Below, piece after piece: positions 36,813 through 46,828 of a stretch of 64,000 nucleotides of DNA (within the stretch, counting starts at the first letter, position 1; each line of letters starts with the position of its first letter). The position numbers were made by a program, and so were the translations under genes. Location: assembly GCF_002368295.1 (NCBI RefSeq), contig NZ_AP018248.1:6809979-6873978 (forward strand), written 5' to 3'. The notes beneath the pieces were generated by a model. It searched no databases and was not told the origin of the DNA. It was given only the letters and a program-made list of their open reading frames with translations. The DNA comes from Tolypothrix tenuis PCC 7101. Lineage in GTDB: Bacteria > Cyanobacteriota > Cyanobacteriia > Cyanobacteriales > Nostocaceae.

Positions 36813-36850
36813 AATACACTCTACGGTTAAGCTGTAGGGTGTATTTTTTT
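36813..36850 (+). terminator. dxs intrinsic terminator
   Basis: AATACACTCTACGG and CTGTAGGGTGTATT pair around a TTAA loop and are followed by TTTTT. It lies about 50 bp after the dxs stop. Confidence 0.85.
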
Positions 36851-37251
36851 GGGAATAGTTAAGATGAAAATTATACCAATTCGTAATTTATAGTTCGTAA
36901 TTCGTAATTAAGAAGGCTAGATATATAACAGGTTGAGTCCTTTGGATCTGTTGGTGATTGTAGAGAATTGGTATTAGCGTAGTAGGATGTGTTAGCGATA
37001 GCGTAACGCATCAGCACCAAAGCTGAGATTTTTTCAGAAATCAAATCGGATTCCTATCGAGAATGGATATGAGAGTAACCCTAGCACAATTGATGAATTT
37101 GAATTGAGTGCGATCGCACAGCATCTTTCTTTAAAACAGCAGCGAATCTCACGATTTTTTATGATTTATTATTGCAGATGTTCAGGCAGAAATAGTGATA
37201 TATCTAATGCCATGAGATAGTGCATCTATAAATCTCTTAAGGTAATCATAA
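36851..37251. other. intergenic region with short repeat fragments
   Basis: The region contains TAATTCGTAATTC-type words and the inverted fragment GATGTGTTAGCG / GCGTAACGCATC (about 36985-37010), related to the GTGTTA/TAACAC repeats elsewhere in the window. I see no gene. The promoter of the haemagglutinin-like gene should be near the right end. Confidence 0.45.
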
Positions 37252-40200
37252 ATGCCTGAGATCCAAAATTTTTTGCAAAAATTTTTCATACCTTCCCTGC
37301 TTTTCCTTGTCAGCACACCAGCTAAGGCACAAATCACTCCTGACAATACCCTGGGTGCAGAGGCTTCTACCATTACACCAAACACGCTGATTAATGGTGC
37401 AAATGCAGATTTAATTAATGGTGGCGCTCAAAGGGGTAGCAATCTTTTTCATAGTTTTACTGAGTTTAATATTAATGATGGGCAACGTGTATATTTTGGC
37501 AACCCCTCTGGAGTACAAAATATTTTAACGCGGGTGACAGGTGGGAATGCGTCAAATATTTTGGGGACTTTGGGTGTCAATGGAATTGCAAATTTATTTT
37601 TAATTAATCCTAATGGCATTGTATTTGGAAATAATGCCAGTTTAGATATTCGGGGTTCATTTTTAGCAACAACAGCGAATGCTTTACAGTTTGGCAATCA
37701 GGGAATTTTTAGCGCCACAAATCCCCAAGCACCGCCATTGTTGACAGTGAATCCTTCGGCGTTGTTGTTTAACCAAATTAATCAAAATGCAGCGATTCAA
37801 AATAACTCCATTGCACCAGCTGGAATAGACCCTGCAGGTGTGAATGTATTAGGTTTGCGCGTTCCCGATGGCAAAAGTTTGCTTTTGGTCGGTGGTAATG
37901 TGAGTATGGATGGAGGATGGGCGATCGCAAATGGTGGACGCATCGAGTTAGGCGGTTTAAAAGCAGCGGGAAGTATTGAAATTCAAACTAATGGGGATAT
38001 TTTCAGTTTGAGTTTTCCCGATGGTGTACAACGGGGAGACATATCGCTCAATAATAAAGCTATAGTGGGCGTTATTGGTGCTGGTGGCGGTAGCATTGCA
38101 GCCAATGCTAGAAATATAGAAATCTTAGCAGGTAGTGAGTTTTTTGCTGGCATAGGGTTAGGTTTAGGAAATGCTAACGCTCAAGCCGGAGATATTACAG
38201 TTGATGCTACAGGGAAAATTCTGCTTGCAGGGACAGATAGCCTAATTTTTAACTCAGTACAATCTCAATCAGTCGGTAATGCAGGTAATATAACAATTAA
38301 AACTAGCTCTCTTGAAGTAACAGATGGGGCTCAAATTGATTCTTTAACTCGTGGAAGAGGTAATGCAGGAAATATTACGATTCAAGCAAAGGATGCAGTT
38401 ACTTTTGATGGGGTAGATAGCAATGGATTTCCTAGCGCTTCTTTCAGTGATGTACAACCTGGAGCTATAGGAAACGGTGGCAAAATAAATATTACGGCTG
38501 GTTCATTGTCTTTAACTAATGGTGCTGAGTTAGGGGTTAGTGTCCGTGCAGCCACTGATGTACTTGCTGGTGGTCAAGGTATTGGTGGAACTATAAATAT
38601 TGATTTGCGTGATGACCTGACAATTTCAGGTGCAAATAGCGGAATATTTGGTGATCTTGGTACTGGTGCTACAGGAATTGGAGGAAATCTCAATATTAAA
38701 GCTAGAAACATTTTTGTAAAAGATGGTGGGTTAATAAGGTATAGCACTTTTGGTAATGGTAATTCGGGTAATATTTCCATTACATCTAGTGAGGCAATTT
38801 TTATAGATGCTGCGGATATCGTCAACAATGTTCAGAGTAATGAATCTGTAGGAAATGCTGGCAATATTGACATTACGACTGGTTCACTTTCTGTAACGAA
38901 TGGTGCTCAAATTAACTCCTTTACTCGCGGACGAGGTAATGGGGGAACTATCACAATTCAAGCCAGAGATGCAGTCACTTTTGATGGAATAGATAGTAAT
39001 GGTAATAAAAGTGGATCATTTAGTAGTGTACAAGCTGGTGGCGTGGGCAATGGTGGCAATATAAATATCACTGCTGGTTCATTATCTCTGACTAACAATG
39101 GGCAATTAGGGGTTAGTGTGCGCGAAGCTTTTGACACAACTGCTGCTGGTGAAGGTATTGGTGGCACAGTAGATATCAATGTGCGTGATGCATTCACAAT
39201 AGGAACAAATAGTGGGATCTTTGGGAGTTTGGGTAGTGATGCTGTAGGACGTGGTGGAAATATTAAGGTTCAAGCTGGAAATATTTTTCTAAGAGATGGT
39301 GGAGAAATAACTTCTAGTACTTTTGGTAAAGGTGATTCGGGTAATATTTCTATTACAGCCCGTGATGCAATTTCTCTAGATAAAGAAGGTATTTACAACA
39401 ATGTTCAGAGTAGTGATGCTGAAGGAAATGCTGGCAATATCGATATTATTACTGGTTCACTTTCCGTAACCAATGGCGCTCAAATTAATTCCTTTACTCG
39501 CGGACGAGGAAATGCAGGAAATATCACGATTCAAGCCAGGGATGCAGTAACTTTTGATGGAGTAAACATTAGCAACGGATTTCCCAGTGGTTCATTGAAT
39601 AATGTAGCTACTGGAGGTATAGGAAACGGTGGGACTATCAACATCACAGCTGGATCTTTGTCGATCACAAATGGTGGAAATTTACAAGTTGCTGTCCGTG
39701 AAGCATCTGATGCACTTTCCGGCGGGAAAGGTATTGCTGGTACTTTAAACATTAACGTCCGCGATGCTTTAACCATCTCTGGGGTAGATAGTACAATATT
39801 TTCAAACTTAGGCTCTGGTGCTGAGGGGCGTGGTGGTGATATTAACATTTTTGCTGGAAATGTTTTTATCAAAGATGGTGCAGAAATCAGTTCCAGCACC
39901 TTTGGTGAAGGTGATGCAGGTAAAATTTCCATTACAGCTCGTGACACGGTTTCTCTATCTGGAAAAAAATTCAGCGCGATTTTAAATAGTGTTGATTCTG
40001 GAGGAATCGGTAACAGTGGAGGTATTAGCATTAATACAGGTTCACTATTTGCCAGTGATGAAGCCAGAATTTTATCAAGTATTTCTGGACGCGGAAATTC
40101 GGGAGGAATATTCATTGAAGCTCGTGATACTGTTTCCTTAACAGGAGTAGGCGATCTTAATCTTGGTAGAACTAATTTTGATGCAGATGGAACTATATTC

Positions 40201-41682
40201 TCCAGCAGTGTTAATTTTGGGGGTGTAGGCAACAGTGGTGGTGTAGTTATAAAAACTGGCACTTTACGCTTAGATAGTTCTCAAATCAATGCCAGTACAG
40301 CAGGAACAGGTAATTCCGGTAGCATAATAATTGAGGCAAGAGACCAAGTAGCCCTAGTACAAGGCTCAGATATGTTCTCTGAAGTGACCTGTGCTTGTGA
40401 AGACAATGGAGGGGGAGTGGGTGGCATTGGGAATGGAGGAGATATCCAGATTACAACAGGTTCCTTCTTGCTAGATGTAGGTGCTAATTTACGTGCAGAT
40501 ACAGAGGCTCGTGGTAATGGCGGCAATATTATCATCAATGCACGAGATAGTGTTACCTTTAGCGGAGATTTAAAACCATTTTGGGGTGGTGCCTATACCC
40601 AAGTTGAACCTGAAGCAGTTGGTAAAGGTGGTGATATCATCATCAATACACCTAATTTATCTGTTTCTGGCAACCAAGAAATAAACACCAGAACTCAAGG
40701 ACAAGGAGATGCGGGGAATATATTGATTAACGCAAACTCTATTGCTATTGCAGGTTCTGATGTTTTTATTACCAGTGGGGCTAGTCAAGACGGACGGCTT
40801 TCAGGAACATCAGGTAAAGGTGGAGATATTAATATCTCTACAAATTCCCTACTTGTAACTGATGGTGCCACGCTATCAGCTAATACAGAAATTCAAAATG
40901 CTGCTGGAAATATTAATATCAATGCATCTCGGCTGACTCTAAACAATCGAGGCTCTATCACTTCGGAATCGATCGCTGATGCTAATGGTGGCAATATTAA
41001 ACTTAATGTTAACGACTTTTTGCTGATGCGTCGTGGTGCTCAGATTTCCACTACCGCAGGCACTACCCAAGCTGGCGGCAATGGCGGTAACATAACTATA
41101 AATACACCTTTCATAGTTGCTGCACCTAACGAAAACAGTGACATCACAGCTAACGCCTTCTCTGGTGCAGGTGGCAATATTAACATTTTTACTCAGAATA
41201 TTTTCGGTATAGAGTCCCGCCTCAAACCATCACTGCAAACAAATGATATTACGGCTAGTTCTGAATTAGGGGTACAAGGACAAATTGAGATTCAGCAACC
41301 AGAAGTCCAACCAACGCAAGAATTAATCCAACTACCCAACGAATTCATTGACGCGAGTACTAAATTTTCCCAAATCTGCCCCACAGACCCTAACCCGAAG
41401 CCGTTAGGCAAATTTATTGTGACTGGACGCGGTAATTTACCACCTACCCCACTGGAATTTTTAACGGGTACAAGTATCCAAATACCCTTGGCGACTCTGG
41501 AAGAGCAAACCGCGACGCTAATCAATAAGCCGACTGCGGTAAGTAACAATGCGAATCCAGAAATTATCGAGGCGCAAGGTATGATTAAAACTGCTAACGG
41601 TGAAATAGCGCTGGTTGCCAATGCACCGCAGGCAACTCCATCATCGCCTCCAACGGCTGCTGTATGCCCTGTGTCTAGGTAA
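37252..41682 (+). CDS. large filamentous haemagglutinin-like secreted protein (two-partner secretion exoprotein)
   Basis: A 1476-residue exported protein. A signal peptide (about 1-26, ending TPAKAQ) is followed by the TPS/haemagglutinin activity domain (about 28-170) with the signatures NLFHSFTEFNIN and FLINPNGIVFG. The long middle section is built of beta-helix-like repeats; units such as GNAGNITI, QARDAVTFDG, ITAGSLS and FGKGDSGNI recur about five to six times. The C-terminal part has a Cys-containing ICPTDPNPKPLGK block typical of cyanobacterial members, and ends CPVSR. It would pass the outer membrane through a TpsB pore, which is not encoded nearby. A role in surface adhesion is inferred from the family. 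Repeat recombination may vary its length. Confidence 0.93.
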   Translation: MPEIQNFLQKFFIPSLLFLVSTPAKAQITPDNTLGAEASTITPNTLINGANADLINGGAQRGSNLFHSFTEFNINDGQRVYFGNPSGVQNILTRVTGGNASNILGTLGVNGIANLFLINPNGIVFGNNASLDIRGSFLATTANALQFGNQGIFSATNPQAPPLLTVNPSALLFNQINQNAAIQNNSIAPAGIDPAGVNVLGLRVPDGKSLLLVGGNVSMDGGWAIANGGRIELGGLKAAGSIEIQTNGDIFSLSFPDGVQRGDISLNNKAIVGVIGAGGGSIAANARNIEILAGSEFFAGIGLGLGNANAQAGDITVDATGKILLAGTDSLIFNSVQSQSVGNAGNITIKTSSLEVTDGAQIDSLTRGRGNAGNITIQAKDAVTFDGVDSNGFPSASFSDVQPGAIGNGGKINITAGSLSLTNGAELGVSVRAATDVLAGGQGIGGTINIDLRDDLTISGANSGIFGDLGTGATGIGGNLNIKARNIFVKDGGLIRYSTFGNGNSGNISITSSEAIFIDAADIVNNVQSNESVGNAGNIDITTGSLSVTNGAQINSFTRGRGNGGTITIQARDAVTFDGIDSNGNKSGSFSSVQAGGVGNGGNINITAGSLSLTNNGQLGVSVREAFDTTAAGEGIGGTVDINVRDAFTIGTNSGIFGSLGSDAVGRGGNIKVQAGNIFLRDGGEITSSTFGKGDSGNISITARDAISLDKEGIYNNVQSSDAEGNAGNIDIITGSLSVTNGAQINSFTRGRGNAGNITIQARDAVTFDGVNISNGFPSGSLNNVATGGIGNGGTINITAGSLSITNGGNLQVAVREASDALSGGKGIAGTLNINVRDALTISGVDSTIFSNLGSGAEGRGGDINIFAGNVFIKDGAEISSSTFGEGDAGKISITARDTVSLSGKKFSAILNSVDSGGIGNSGGISINTGSLFASDEARILSSISGRGNSGGIFIEARDTVSLTGVGDLNLGRTNFDADGTIFSSSVNFGGVGNSGGVVIKTGTLRLDSSQINASTAGTGNSGSIIIEARDQVALVQGSDMFSEVTCACEDNGGGVGGIGNGGDIQITTGSFLLDVGANLRADTEARGNGGNIIINARDSVTFSGDLKPFWGGAYTQVEPEAVGKGGDIIINTPNLSVSGNQEINTRTQGQGDAGNILINANSIAIAGSDVFITSGASQDGRLSGTSGKGGDINISTNSLLVTDGATLSANTEIQNAAGNININASRLTLNNRGSITSESIADANGGNIKLNVNDFLLMRRGAQISTTAGTTQAGGNGGNITINTPFIVAAPNENSDITANAFSGAGGNINIFTQNIFGIESRLKPSLQTNDITASSELGVQGQIEIQQPEVQPTQELIQLPNEFIDASTKFSQICPTDPNPKPLGKFIVTGRGNLPPTPLEFLTGTSIQIPLATLEEQTATLINKPTAVSNNANPEIIEAQGMIKTANGEIALVANAPQATPSSPPTAAVCPVSR

Positions 41683-41689
41683 AAATTTC

Positions 41690-42004
41690 AGCGATCGCAA
41701 TTACTATATTGGCGATCGCAATTACTATATCGGCGATCGCAATTACTATATCGGCGATCGCAATTACTATATTGGCGATCGCAATTGCTATATTGGCGAT
41801 CGCAATTACTATATCGGCGAACTCAATTACTATATTGGCGATCGCAATTACTATATCGGCGAACTCAATTACTATATTGGCGAACTCAATTACTATATCG
41901 GCGATCGCAATTACTATATTGGCGATCGCAATTACTATATCGGCGAACTCAATTACTATATTGGCGAACTCAATTACTATATCGGCGATCGCAATTGCTA
42001 TTTC
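41690..42004. repeat. array of fifteen 21-bp repeats, ten carrying HIP1
   Basis: Fifteen 21-bp units GGCGATCGCAATTACTATAT(T/C) run without slippage. Ten keep the HIP1 palindrome GCGATCGC; five (units 7, 9, 10, 13, 14) have GCGAACTC, two substitutions away. Several frames stay open on both strands (for example DRNYYIG and ELNYYIG heptapeptides), because 21 is divisible by three. There is no convincing start, so it is called a repeat. It begins 7 bp after the stop of the haemagglutinin-like gene. Confidence 0.96.
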
Positions 42005-42341
42005 GGCACAAAATTCAATTCTGAATTCTGACCGAATCAAAAAGGATACAAGCCCCTAAATTTATTTATGGAGAGGAAAGAAAGTGAAACAACATTAATT
42101 CAAGCCCCCGGATTTATCCTGGTCGTGCTTTAATTTTGAATTTTGAATTTTGAATTTTGAATTCGGAGCGCAGCGACGTGACTCCTGAATTCTGTTTTGA
42201 TAAAAATTACTGATTCTAAACCAGATTGAGTGTGTGATTACTGTATAGTAAAGTACCATTGACTATTACAGGTGCGTTAGCCTGCGGCGTAACACACCCT
42301 ACGTTTTATGAGAATTACGAATTATAAATTACGAATTATAA
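42005..42341. other. repeat-rich intergenic region before kinase 4
   Basis: The region contains a TTGAATTTTGAATT tandem (about 42134-42162) and a partial copy of the TAACACACCCTACG motif near 42290-42304, the right end of the MITE-like family. Just before the kinase ATG, TACGAATTATAAAT is repeated. No gene is visible. Confidence 0.5.
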
Positions 42342-44123
42342 ATGAACCTGTTGAACGATCGCTATCAAGTTATTCGCACTTTGGGTGCTGGTGGGTTTGG
42401 CGAAACCTTTCTAGCAGAAGATAGCTATATGCCTTCTAAGCGGCGTTGTGTAGTCAAACAGCTGAGACCAATTCAAAATAATCCGCAGATTTACCAAATA
42501 GTCAAAGAACGGTTTCAGCGAGAAGCGGCGATTTTAGAAGAACTCGGCGGAGCAACTGACCAAATCCCCACTTTGTTTGCTTATTTTGAAGCAGCAGGGC
42601 AATTTTATCTAGTTCAAGAATGGGTAGAAGGTGATACCCTCACAGCAAAGTTGCAGCAGCAGGGGTTATTTAGCGAACAAGCTATACAGGAATTATTGCT
42701 AAATTTATTACCCGTATTGGAATATGTTCACGGTAAGTATATTGTTCACCGCGATATTAAACCGGATAACATTATTTTGCGGCATCGTGACGGCAAACCT
42801 GTATTGATAGATTTTGGTGCGGTGCGGGAATCGATGGGAACGGTGGTGAATTCTCAAGGTTTACCTACCAGTTCGATTGTCATTGGTACGCCAGGCTATA
42901 TGTCCAGTGAACAGGCTGCGGGAAGACCAGTTTATTCCAGCGATTTATATAGTGTGGGGATGACAGCAATTTATTTGCTAACTGGGAGACAACCGCAACA
43001 AATAGAAGCAGATCCCCAGACGGCGGATATTATGTGGAGACAATATGCGCCACATCTAAGTCCGATGATGGCAGATATACTCGATCGCACGATCGCCTAT
43101 CATCCACGCGATCGCTTTCCTACAGCTAGAGCCATGCTGGATGCTCTGCTGAGTATAGCAAGTCCGATTCCACCAACACAACCAGTTTTCCATCAACCGC
43201 CTGTGGTGACTGTACCACCGACTATGCCTGTATCGCCTCGCCCCACTGAACCGCCAAAAACCGAACCACCAAAACCAGAAACTAACAATCGTAATAATGG
43301 TTTGGTGATGGGTGGTTTAATTGCAGGTGGCTTAATTGGTGCGGCTGTAATTATTAGTCAGGTTTTACCAAAACCTACAGTAACATCTTTAAATCAATCT
43401 ACGCCTTCTGTCGCTTCCCCATCGCCAAGCGCATCTGCAAGCAATACTCCTGTGCCTCAGCAAACAGAGGTCTATAATAATGCACAGCCTAGTGCGTTTT
43501 ATTTCCTGTCAGATTCAGCCTATGCTAAATTACCTGCGGCGAATCTGCGAGTGAAAGCTTTATATAATCAGGGTTACCCTCAAGCGGGTAGCTTTTGGGT
43601 ACCAGACTATCCCAATTTATCAGGGCAGCAATTATATGTAGTTTATGTAGGTCATTTTAGCGATCGCAACAGTTGCATAGACCAACTCAAAACTTACGGA
43701 CAAGCTAATCCTAACGCTTATTGTGCTTTTGCTAGTAAAAATGCCAATGTATCGGCGGATAGATTTTATTTTAAACAAATTGCAGGTACATCTACACCCG
43801 ACCCTACGCCATCTAACACAGCAGTTACTAACACTACGACCAGCAATTACTCTTGGCTTTCCCAAAGATATGTCACCGATGCAGATTTGCAAGATAAAGA
43901 CGGGTTTCAATTAGATATTATGCGAAATTGGATATTTGCCGTTCATGGTCGGCGGTTTGACACTCCAGGTATACAGGATTATTTTAATCAGCAGCCGTGG
44001 TATCAACCGACTTATTCACCTAAAGAATTTCCATCTAAATTACTCACAAAATTAGAACAGTACAACGTCGATTATATTGCCAAATATCAGGACAGTTATA
44101 ACTTGAGACATTTTAAAAAATAA
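42342..44123 (+). CDS. Ser/Thr protein kinase 4 with SPOR-like and YARHG-like C-terminal domains
   Basis: A 593-residue Hanks kinase: GAGGFGETFLAED, VVKQLRP, HRDIKPDN, DFGAVRE and GTPGYMSSEQ (residues 10-270), a Pro-rich linker (repeated EPPK words), and one transmembrane helix (about 320-345, GLVMGGLIAGGLIGAAVIIS). The outer part has a segment like a SPOR fold (about 440-475, YVVYVGHFSDRNSCIDQLK) and a C-terminal YARHG-type domain (about 505-590) in which the signature reads NWIFAVHGRRF, followed by QPWYQPTYSPKEF. YARHG domains are extracytoplasmic and linked to peptidoglycan. The kinase half is closest in this window to kinase 2. The domain calls for the tail are by pattern only. Confidence 0.9.
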   Translation: MNLLNDRYQVIRTLGAGGFGETFLAEDSYMPSKRRCVVKQLRPIQNNPQIYQIVKERFQREAAILEELGGATDQIPTLFAYFEAAGQFYLVQEWVEGDTLTAKLQQQGLFSEQAIQELLLNLLPVLEYVHGKYIVHRDIKPDNIILRHRDGKPVLIDFGAVRESMGTVVNSQGLPTSSIVIGTPGYMSSEQAAGRPVYSSDLYSVGMTAIYLLTGRQPQQIEADPQTADIMWRQYAPHLSPMMADILDRTIAYHPRDRFPTARAMLDALLSIASPIPPTQPVFHQPPVVTVPPTMPVSPRPTEPPKTEPPKPETNNRNNGLVMGGLIAGGLIGAAVIISQVLPKPTVTSLNQSTPSVASPSPSASASNTPVPQQTEVYNNAQPSAFYFLSDSAYAKLPAANLRVKALYNQGYPQAGSFWVPDYPNLSGQQLYVVYVGHFSDRNSCIDQLKTYGQANPNAYCAFASKNANVSADRFYFKQIAGTSTPDPTPSNTAVTNTTTSNYSWLSQRYVTDADLQDKDGFQLDIMRNWIFAVHGRRFDTPGIQDYFNQQPWYQPTYSPKEFPSKLLTKLEQYNVDYIAKYQDSYNLRHFKK

Positions 44124-44238
44124 ACTTTTTTTTAACATAATTAAAATATCAAGGGTTTTTAAGCTAGTTTTGCCCATATAGTGTTTTTTAACTCTGCATC
44201 CCATCCCAATACTACTCATACCAATTTAAATAATGTTT

Positions 44239-44330
44239 GCGACAGATAAATTGTTTGTAAGGGCACGGCATCCGAAATCTTTTGGCATATCAAATATCTT
44301 ACTGGTGCCGTGCCCCTACCCATCTGTCGC
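44239..44330. repeat. nested palindromic repeat
   Basis: Outer arms GCGACAGAT (44239) and ATCTGTCGC (44322) enclose inner arms GGGCACGGCA (44261) and TGCCGTGCCC (44306). The right part (CATCTGTCGC plus TTCTTTTTTCAAAA) recurs at about 29006-29032. This marks a dispersed, non-autonomous element. The remaining DNA to 44963 shows no gene; a frame of about 100 codons there is translated repeat DNA. Confidence 0.75.
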
Positions 44331-44963
44331 GTTCTTTTTTCAAAATGGTATCAGTTAAGCGTTTTGAACCCAAAATTGGTTTTGGGGAAAAGGCTTCCCT
44401 GCGGGACGCTGTTCGCGAACGCCGTGAATGTCAGCCGAATGGTTAAAGGTTTTTTATTTCCCTTTTCCCCTTCCCCATTTACCCATTCCCCATTCCCCAT
44501 TTACCCCTTCCCCATTATTAAAAAATTAGTTGCCTTCCAGAATCGAGAAATTTTAGTTAGGCTATCTATTAGATTCACTTTCTACGCTTTTGCCATAGCT
44601 TGGATATATGGGACTCAGTGATGAGTTCCTTAATAAGCGTGCTTTTCCTGAAGAAATGCATAACACTGTTCGCTTAAACCAAATCCGCGTCTTTAGCTTG
44701 GTAACAAATGCTCAAAGCCAATTGAACAAAGTATAAATAACCACTATTTATATCAGTGGTTGATTTGGTTTTTGCCTTGGTACTAATAGCTGCGGAGTAT
44801 CGTAGTGAATGATGTTGATGTTATCGAATTATTTGTGTTGATGGTTTGCTCGCTCAATTAAGTGTGCCGATTCGCACATCTACAGCAGTTGCAACCAACC
44901 TGAGTCTATTGTGTAAGTCCGTCCGGAATTTCTTTTACGTAGCAAGAGAAGGAATCAATAGTA
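44331..44963. other. intergenic region upstream of the old yellow enzyme
   Basis: It holds C-rich STRR-like runs (CCCCATTTACC words near 44460-44515) and AT-rich DNA. No gene or RNA is recognised. AAGGAA about 12 nt before the ATG at 44964 is the likely ribosome site of the next gene. Confidence 0.4.
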
Positions 44964-46031
44964 ATGGCACACCTGTTTGAACCATTTAGTATTCGTGATG
45001 TGACATTTCGCAACCGCATTGCCGTTTCACCTATGTGCCAATATTCTAGTACGAATGGTTTTGCTAATGATTGGCACAAAATTCATCTAGCTTCTCGTGC
45101 TGTTGGCGGTTCAGGGTTGGTGCTAACAGAAGCAGCAGCAGTAGAGGCGCGGGGACGTATTAGTCCGCAAGATTTGGGAATCTGGTCAGATGAACACATT
45201 GAAAATTTAGCCCAGATTGTGGAATTAATTCATAACTTTGGTGCTGTGGCGGGAATTCAACTAGCTCATGCGGGGAGAAAAGCCAGTACAGCCAAACCCA
45301 GCAAGGGAGGAAAATTTTTAGATGAATCCCAGGAGGGGTGGCGACCTCTTGTGTCCAGCAGTGCGATCGCTTTTAGTAAAGATGCTCCCATACCAGAAGC
45401 TTTGACTTTAGAAGGTATTCAACAAGTTACTCAAGCTTTTATCCAAGCTGCTCAACGTTCCTTGCAAGCCGGGTTTAAAGTTATTGAAATTCATGCTGCT
45501 CATGGCTACTTGCTGCATCAATTTCTCTCACCACTAGCGAATACTCGTACAGATGATTACGGCGGTAGTTTTGAAAACCGAACTCGGCTGATAAGGGAAG
45601 TTGTTGAAGGAGTGCGAGAAATTTGGCCGCAAAGCAATCCATTGTTTGTGCGAATCTCCGCTACTGATTGGGTAGATAAAGGTTGGGATATAGAGCAAAG
45701 TATCGCTTTAAGTGACAAACTGAAGTCTTTGGGTGTGGATCTAATTGACTGCTCATCTGGTGGCATTATCCCAGGAATTAATATTCCCTCAAAACCAGGT
45801 TATCAGACTCAATTTGCCGAACGCATCCGCAAAGAAGCCAAGATTGAAACAGGGGCCGTTGGCTTAATTACATCTCCTGAACAAGCTGAAAAAATTATTA
45901 ATACAGGAGTAGCGGACATAGTATTGTTAGGGCGGGAATTACTTCGTAATCCTTACTGGCCACATCTTGCAGCTAAACAGCTAGGACACGAAAAACTTTG
46001 GCCTGTACAATACGATCGCGCTTGGTTGTAA
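44964..46031 (+). CDS. NADH:flavin oxidoreductase, old yellow enzyme family (YqjM-like)
   Basis: A 355-residue FMN enzyme of the YqjM/thermophilic-like OYE class, which reduces activated C=C bonds using NADPH. Class features are visible: Cys25 in SPMCQYS, QLAHAGRKAS, the substrate-binding HAAHGYLLHQFLSP, and RTDDYGGSFENR; the FMN phosphate region includes GLITSPEQAE and LGRELLRNPYW. The length is normal. It is transcribed alone with its own terminator. It may detoxify electrophiles; the physiological substrate is unknown. Confidence 0.95.
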   Translation: MAHLFEPFSIRDVTFRNRIAVSPMCQYSSTNGFANDWHKIHLASRAVGGSGLVLTEAAAVEARGRISPQDLGIWSDEHIENLAQIVELIHNFGAVAGIQLAHAGRKASTAKPSKGGKFLDESQEGWRPLVSSSAIAFSKDAPIPEALTLEGIQQVTQAFIQAAQRSLQAGFKVIEIHAAHGYLLHQFLSPLANTRTDDYGGSFENRTRLIREVVEGVREIWPQSNPLFVRISATDWVDKGWDIEQSIALSDKLKSLGVDLIDCSSGGIIPGINIPSKPGYQTQFAERIRKEAKIETGAVGLITSPEQAEKIINTGVADIVLLGRELLRNPYWPHLAAKQLGHEKLWPVQYDRAWL

Positions 46032-46073
46032 TCATGATCAAATCCCCTGAAATCATCCTAAATTAAGCACAAA

Positions 46074-46126
46074 ACCCACCTCTAACTCTTTCTGTTAAAC
46101 AGCAAGAAATTAGGGGTGGGTATTTT
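46074..46126 (+). terminator. terminator of the old yellow enzyme gene
   Basis: ACCCACCTCTAA (46074-46085) pairs with TTAGGGGTGGGT (46110-46121) around a 24-nt loop and is followed by ATTTT. It lies about 40 bp after the stop. Confidence 0.7.
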
Positions 46127-46603
46127 CAAATTTCATAATTCTCTATACCTGTATTTATGTACTCTAGATATGACATTTACGAAACATGAATGTCATAAAA
46201 TTGTCATACCTATAATACTTCTCTAGATATATATTTAATAAATCTCTTCTGATAATATTTTTTTAACTGGTGATTTTTCCAGCACAGCATGAAAAGTTGA
46301 CAGAATTTTGCATTGTTGCAGATCATCGGTAACCGAATTTTGTCAAAGTTGTCAAAAATCAAAGTTTTTATATGCTTGCTAAAAAGAGTTGATATAAAAA
46401 ATTAATAACGCAAAAAAATTAAACTGTTAAATAAAGTATTCCAAAAATATTGAAAAATTGCCGCAAATTACAAAGCATTGAAGTACAGATAATCGTAGGG
46501 GCGTAACATATTGTGCCCCTATTTATTTTTGTACATCACTGTTTATCTCTCTGTTCAACAAAGCAATTATACCAATTTGAAAAAACAATACGACAGATTG
46601 TAG

Positions 46604-46828
46604 GGGCAAGGCACTGCCCATTAGTGTTAACTTAAGCTAAAAGCTATATACGGTGCGTGTTGTACAAAAACCCTCGCCCTCATCCCCTAACCCCTTCTCC
46701 CTCAGGGAGAAAGGGAATTAAATCTCTTGCTCCCCTCTCCTGGTGGGAGAGGGGCTGGGGGTGAGGGCGAAACCTTGCAACCAAGAGGGTTTCACGTTAA
46801 GTTGACACGTATGGGCAGTGCCTTGCCC
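46604..46828. mobile_element. palindromic element with 32-bp arms containing the 150-bp repeat, copy 2
   Basis: Arms 46604-46635 and 46797-46828 start and end with GGGCAAGGCACTGCCCAT and its complement, matching at about 29 of 32 positions. Between them lies the second copy of the 150-bp dispersed repeat (46659-46808), which overlaps the right arm by 12 bp. The copy at 5288-5437 lacks these outer arms, so this site looks like one repeat inserted into or fused with another. No protein is encoded. Confidence 0.75.

Noticed and set aside
39531..40262. 243-codon frame on the minus strand
   Set aside because: It is a proline-rich antisense reading of the Gly/Asn-rich repeats of the haemagglutinin-like gene.
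41615..42031. 138-codon frame with NYYIGDR heptapeptides
   Set aside because: It starts inside the haemagglutinin-like gene without a ribosome site, and the 21-bp period keeps many frames open on both strands.
44310..44621. 103-codon frame before the old yellow enzyme
   Set aside because: It is built from palindromic repeat and C-rich STRR DNA and has no ribosome site.
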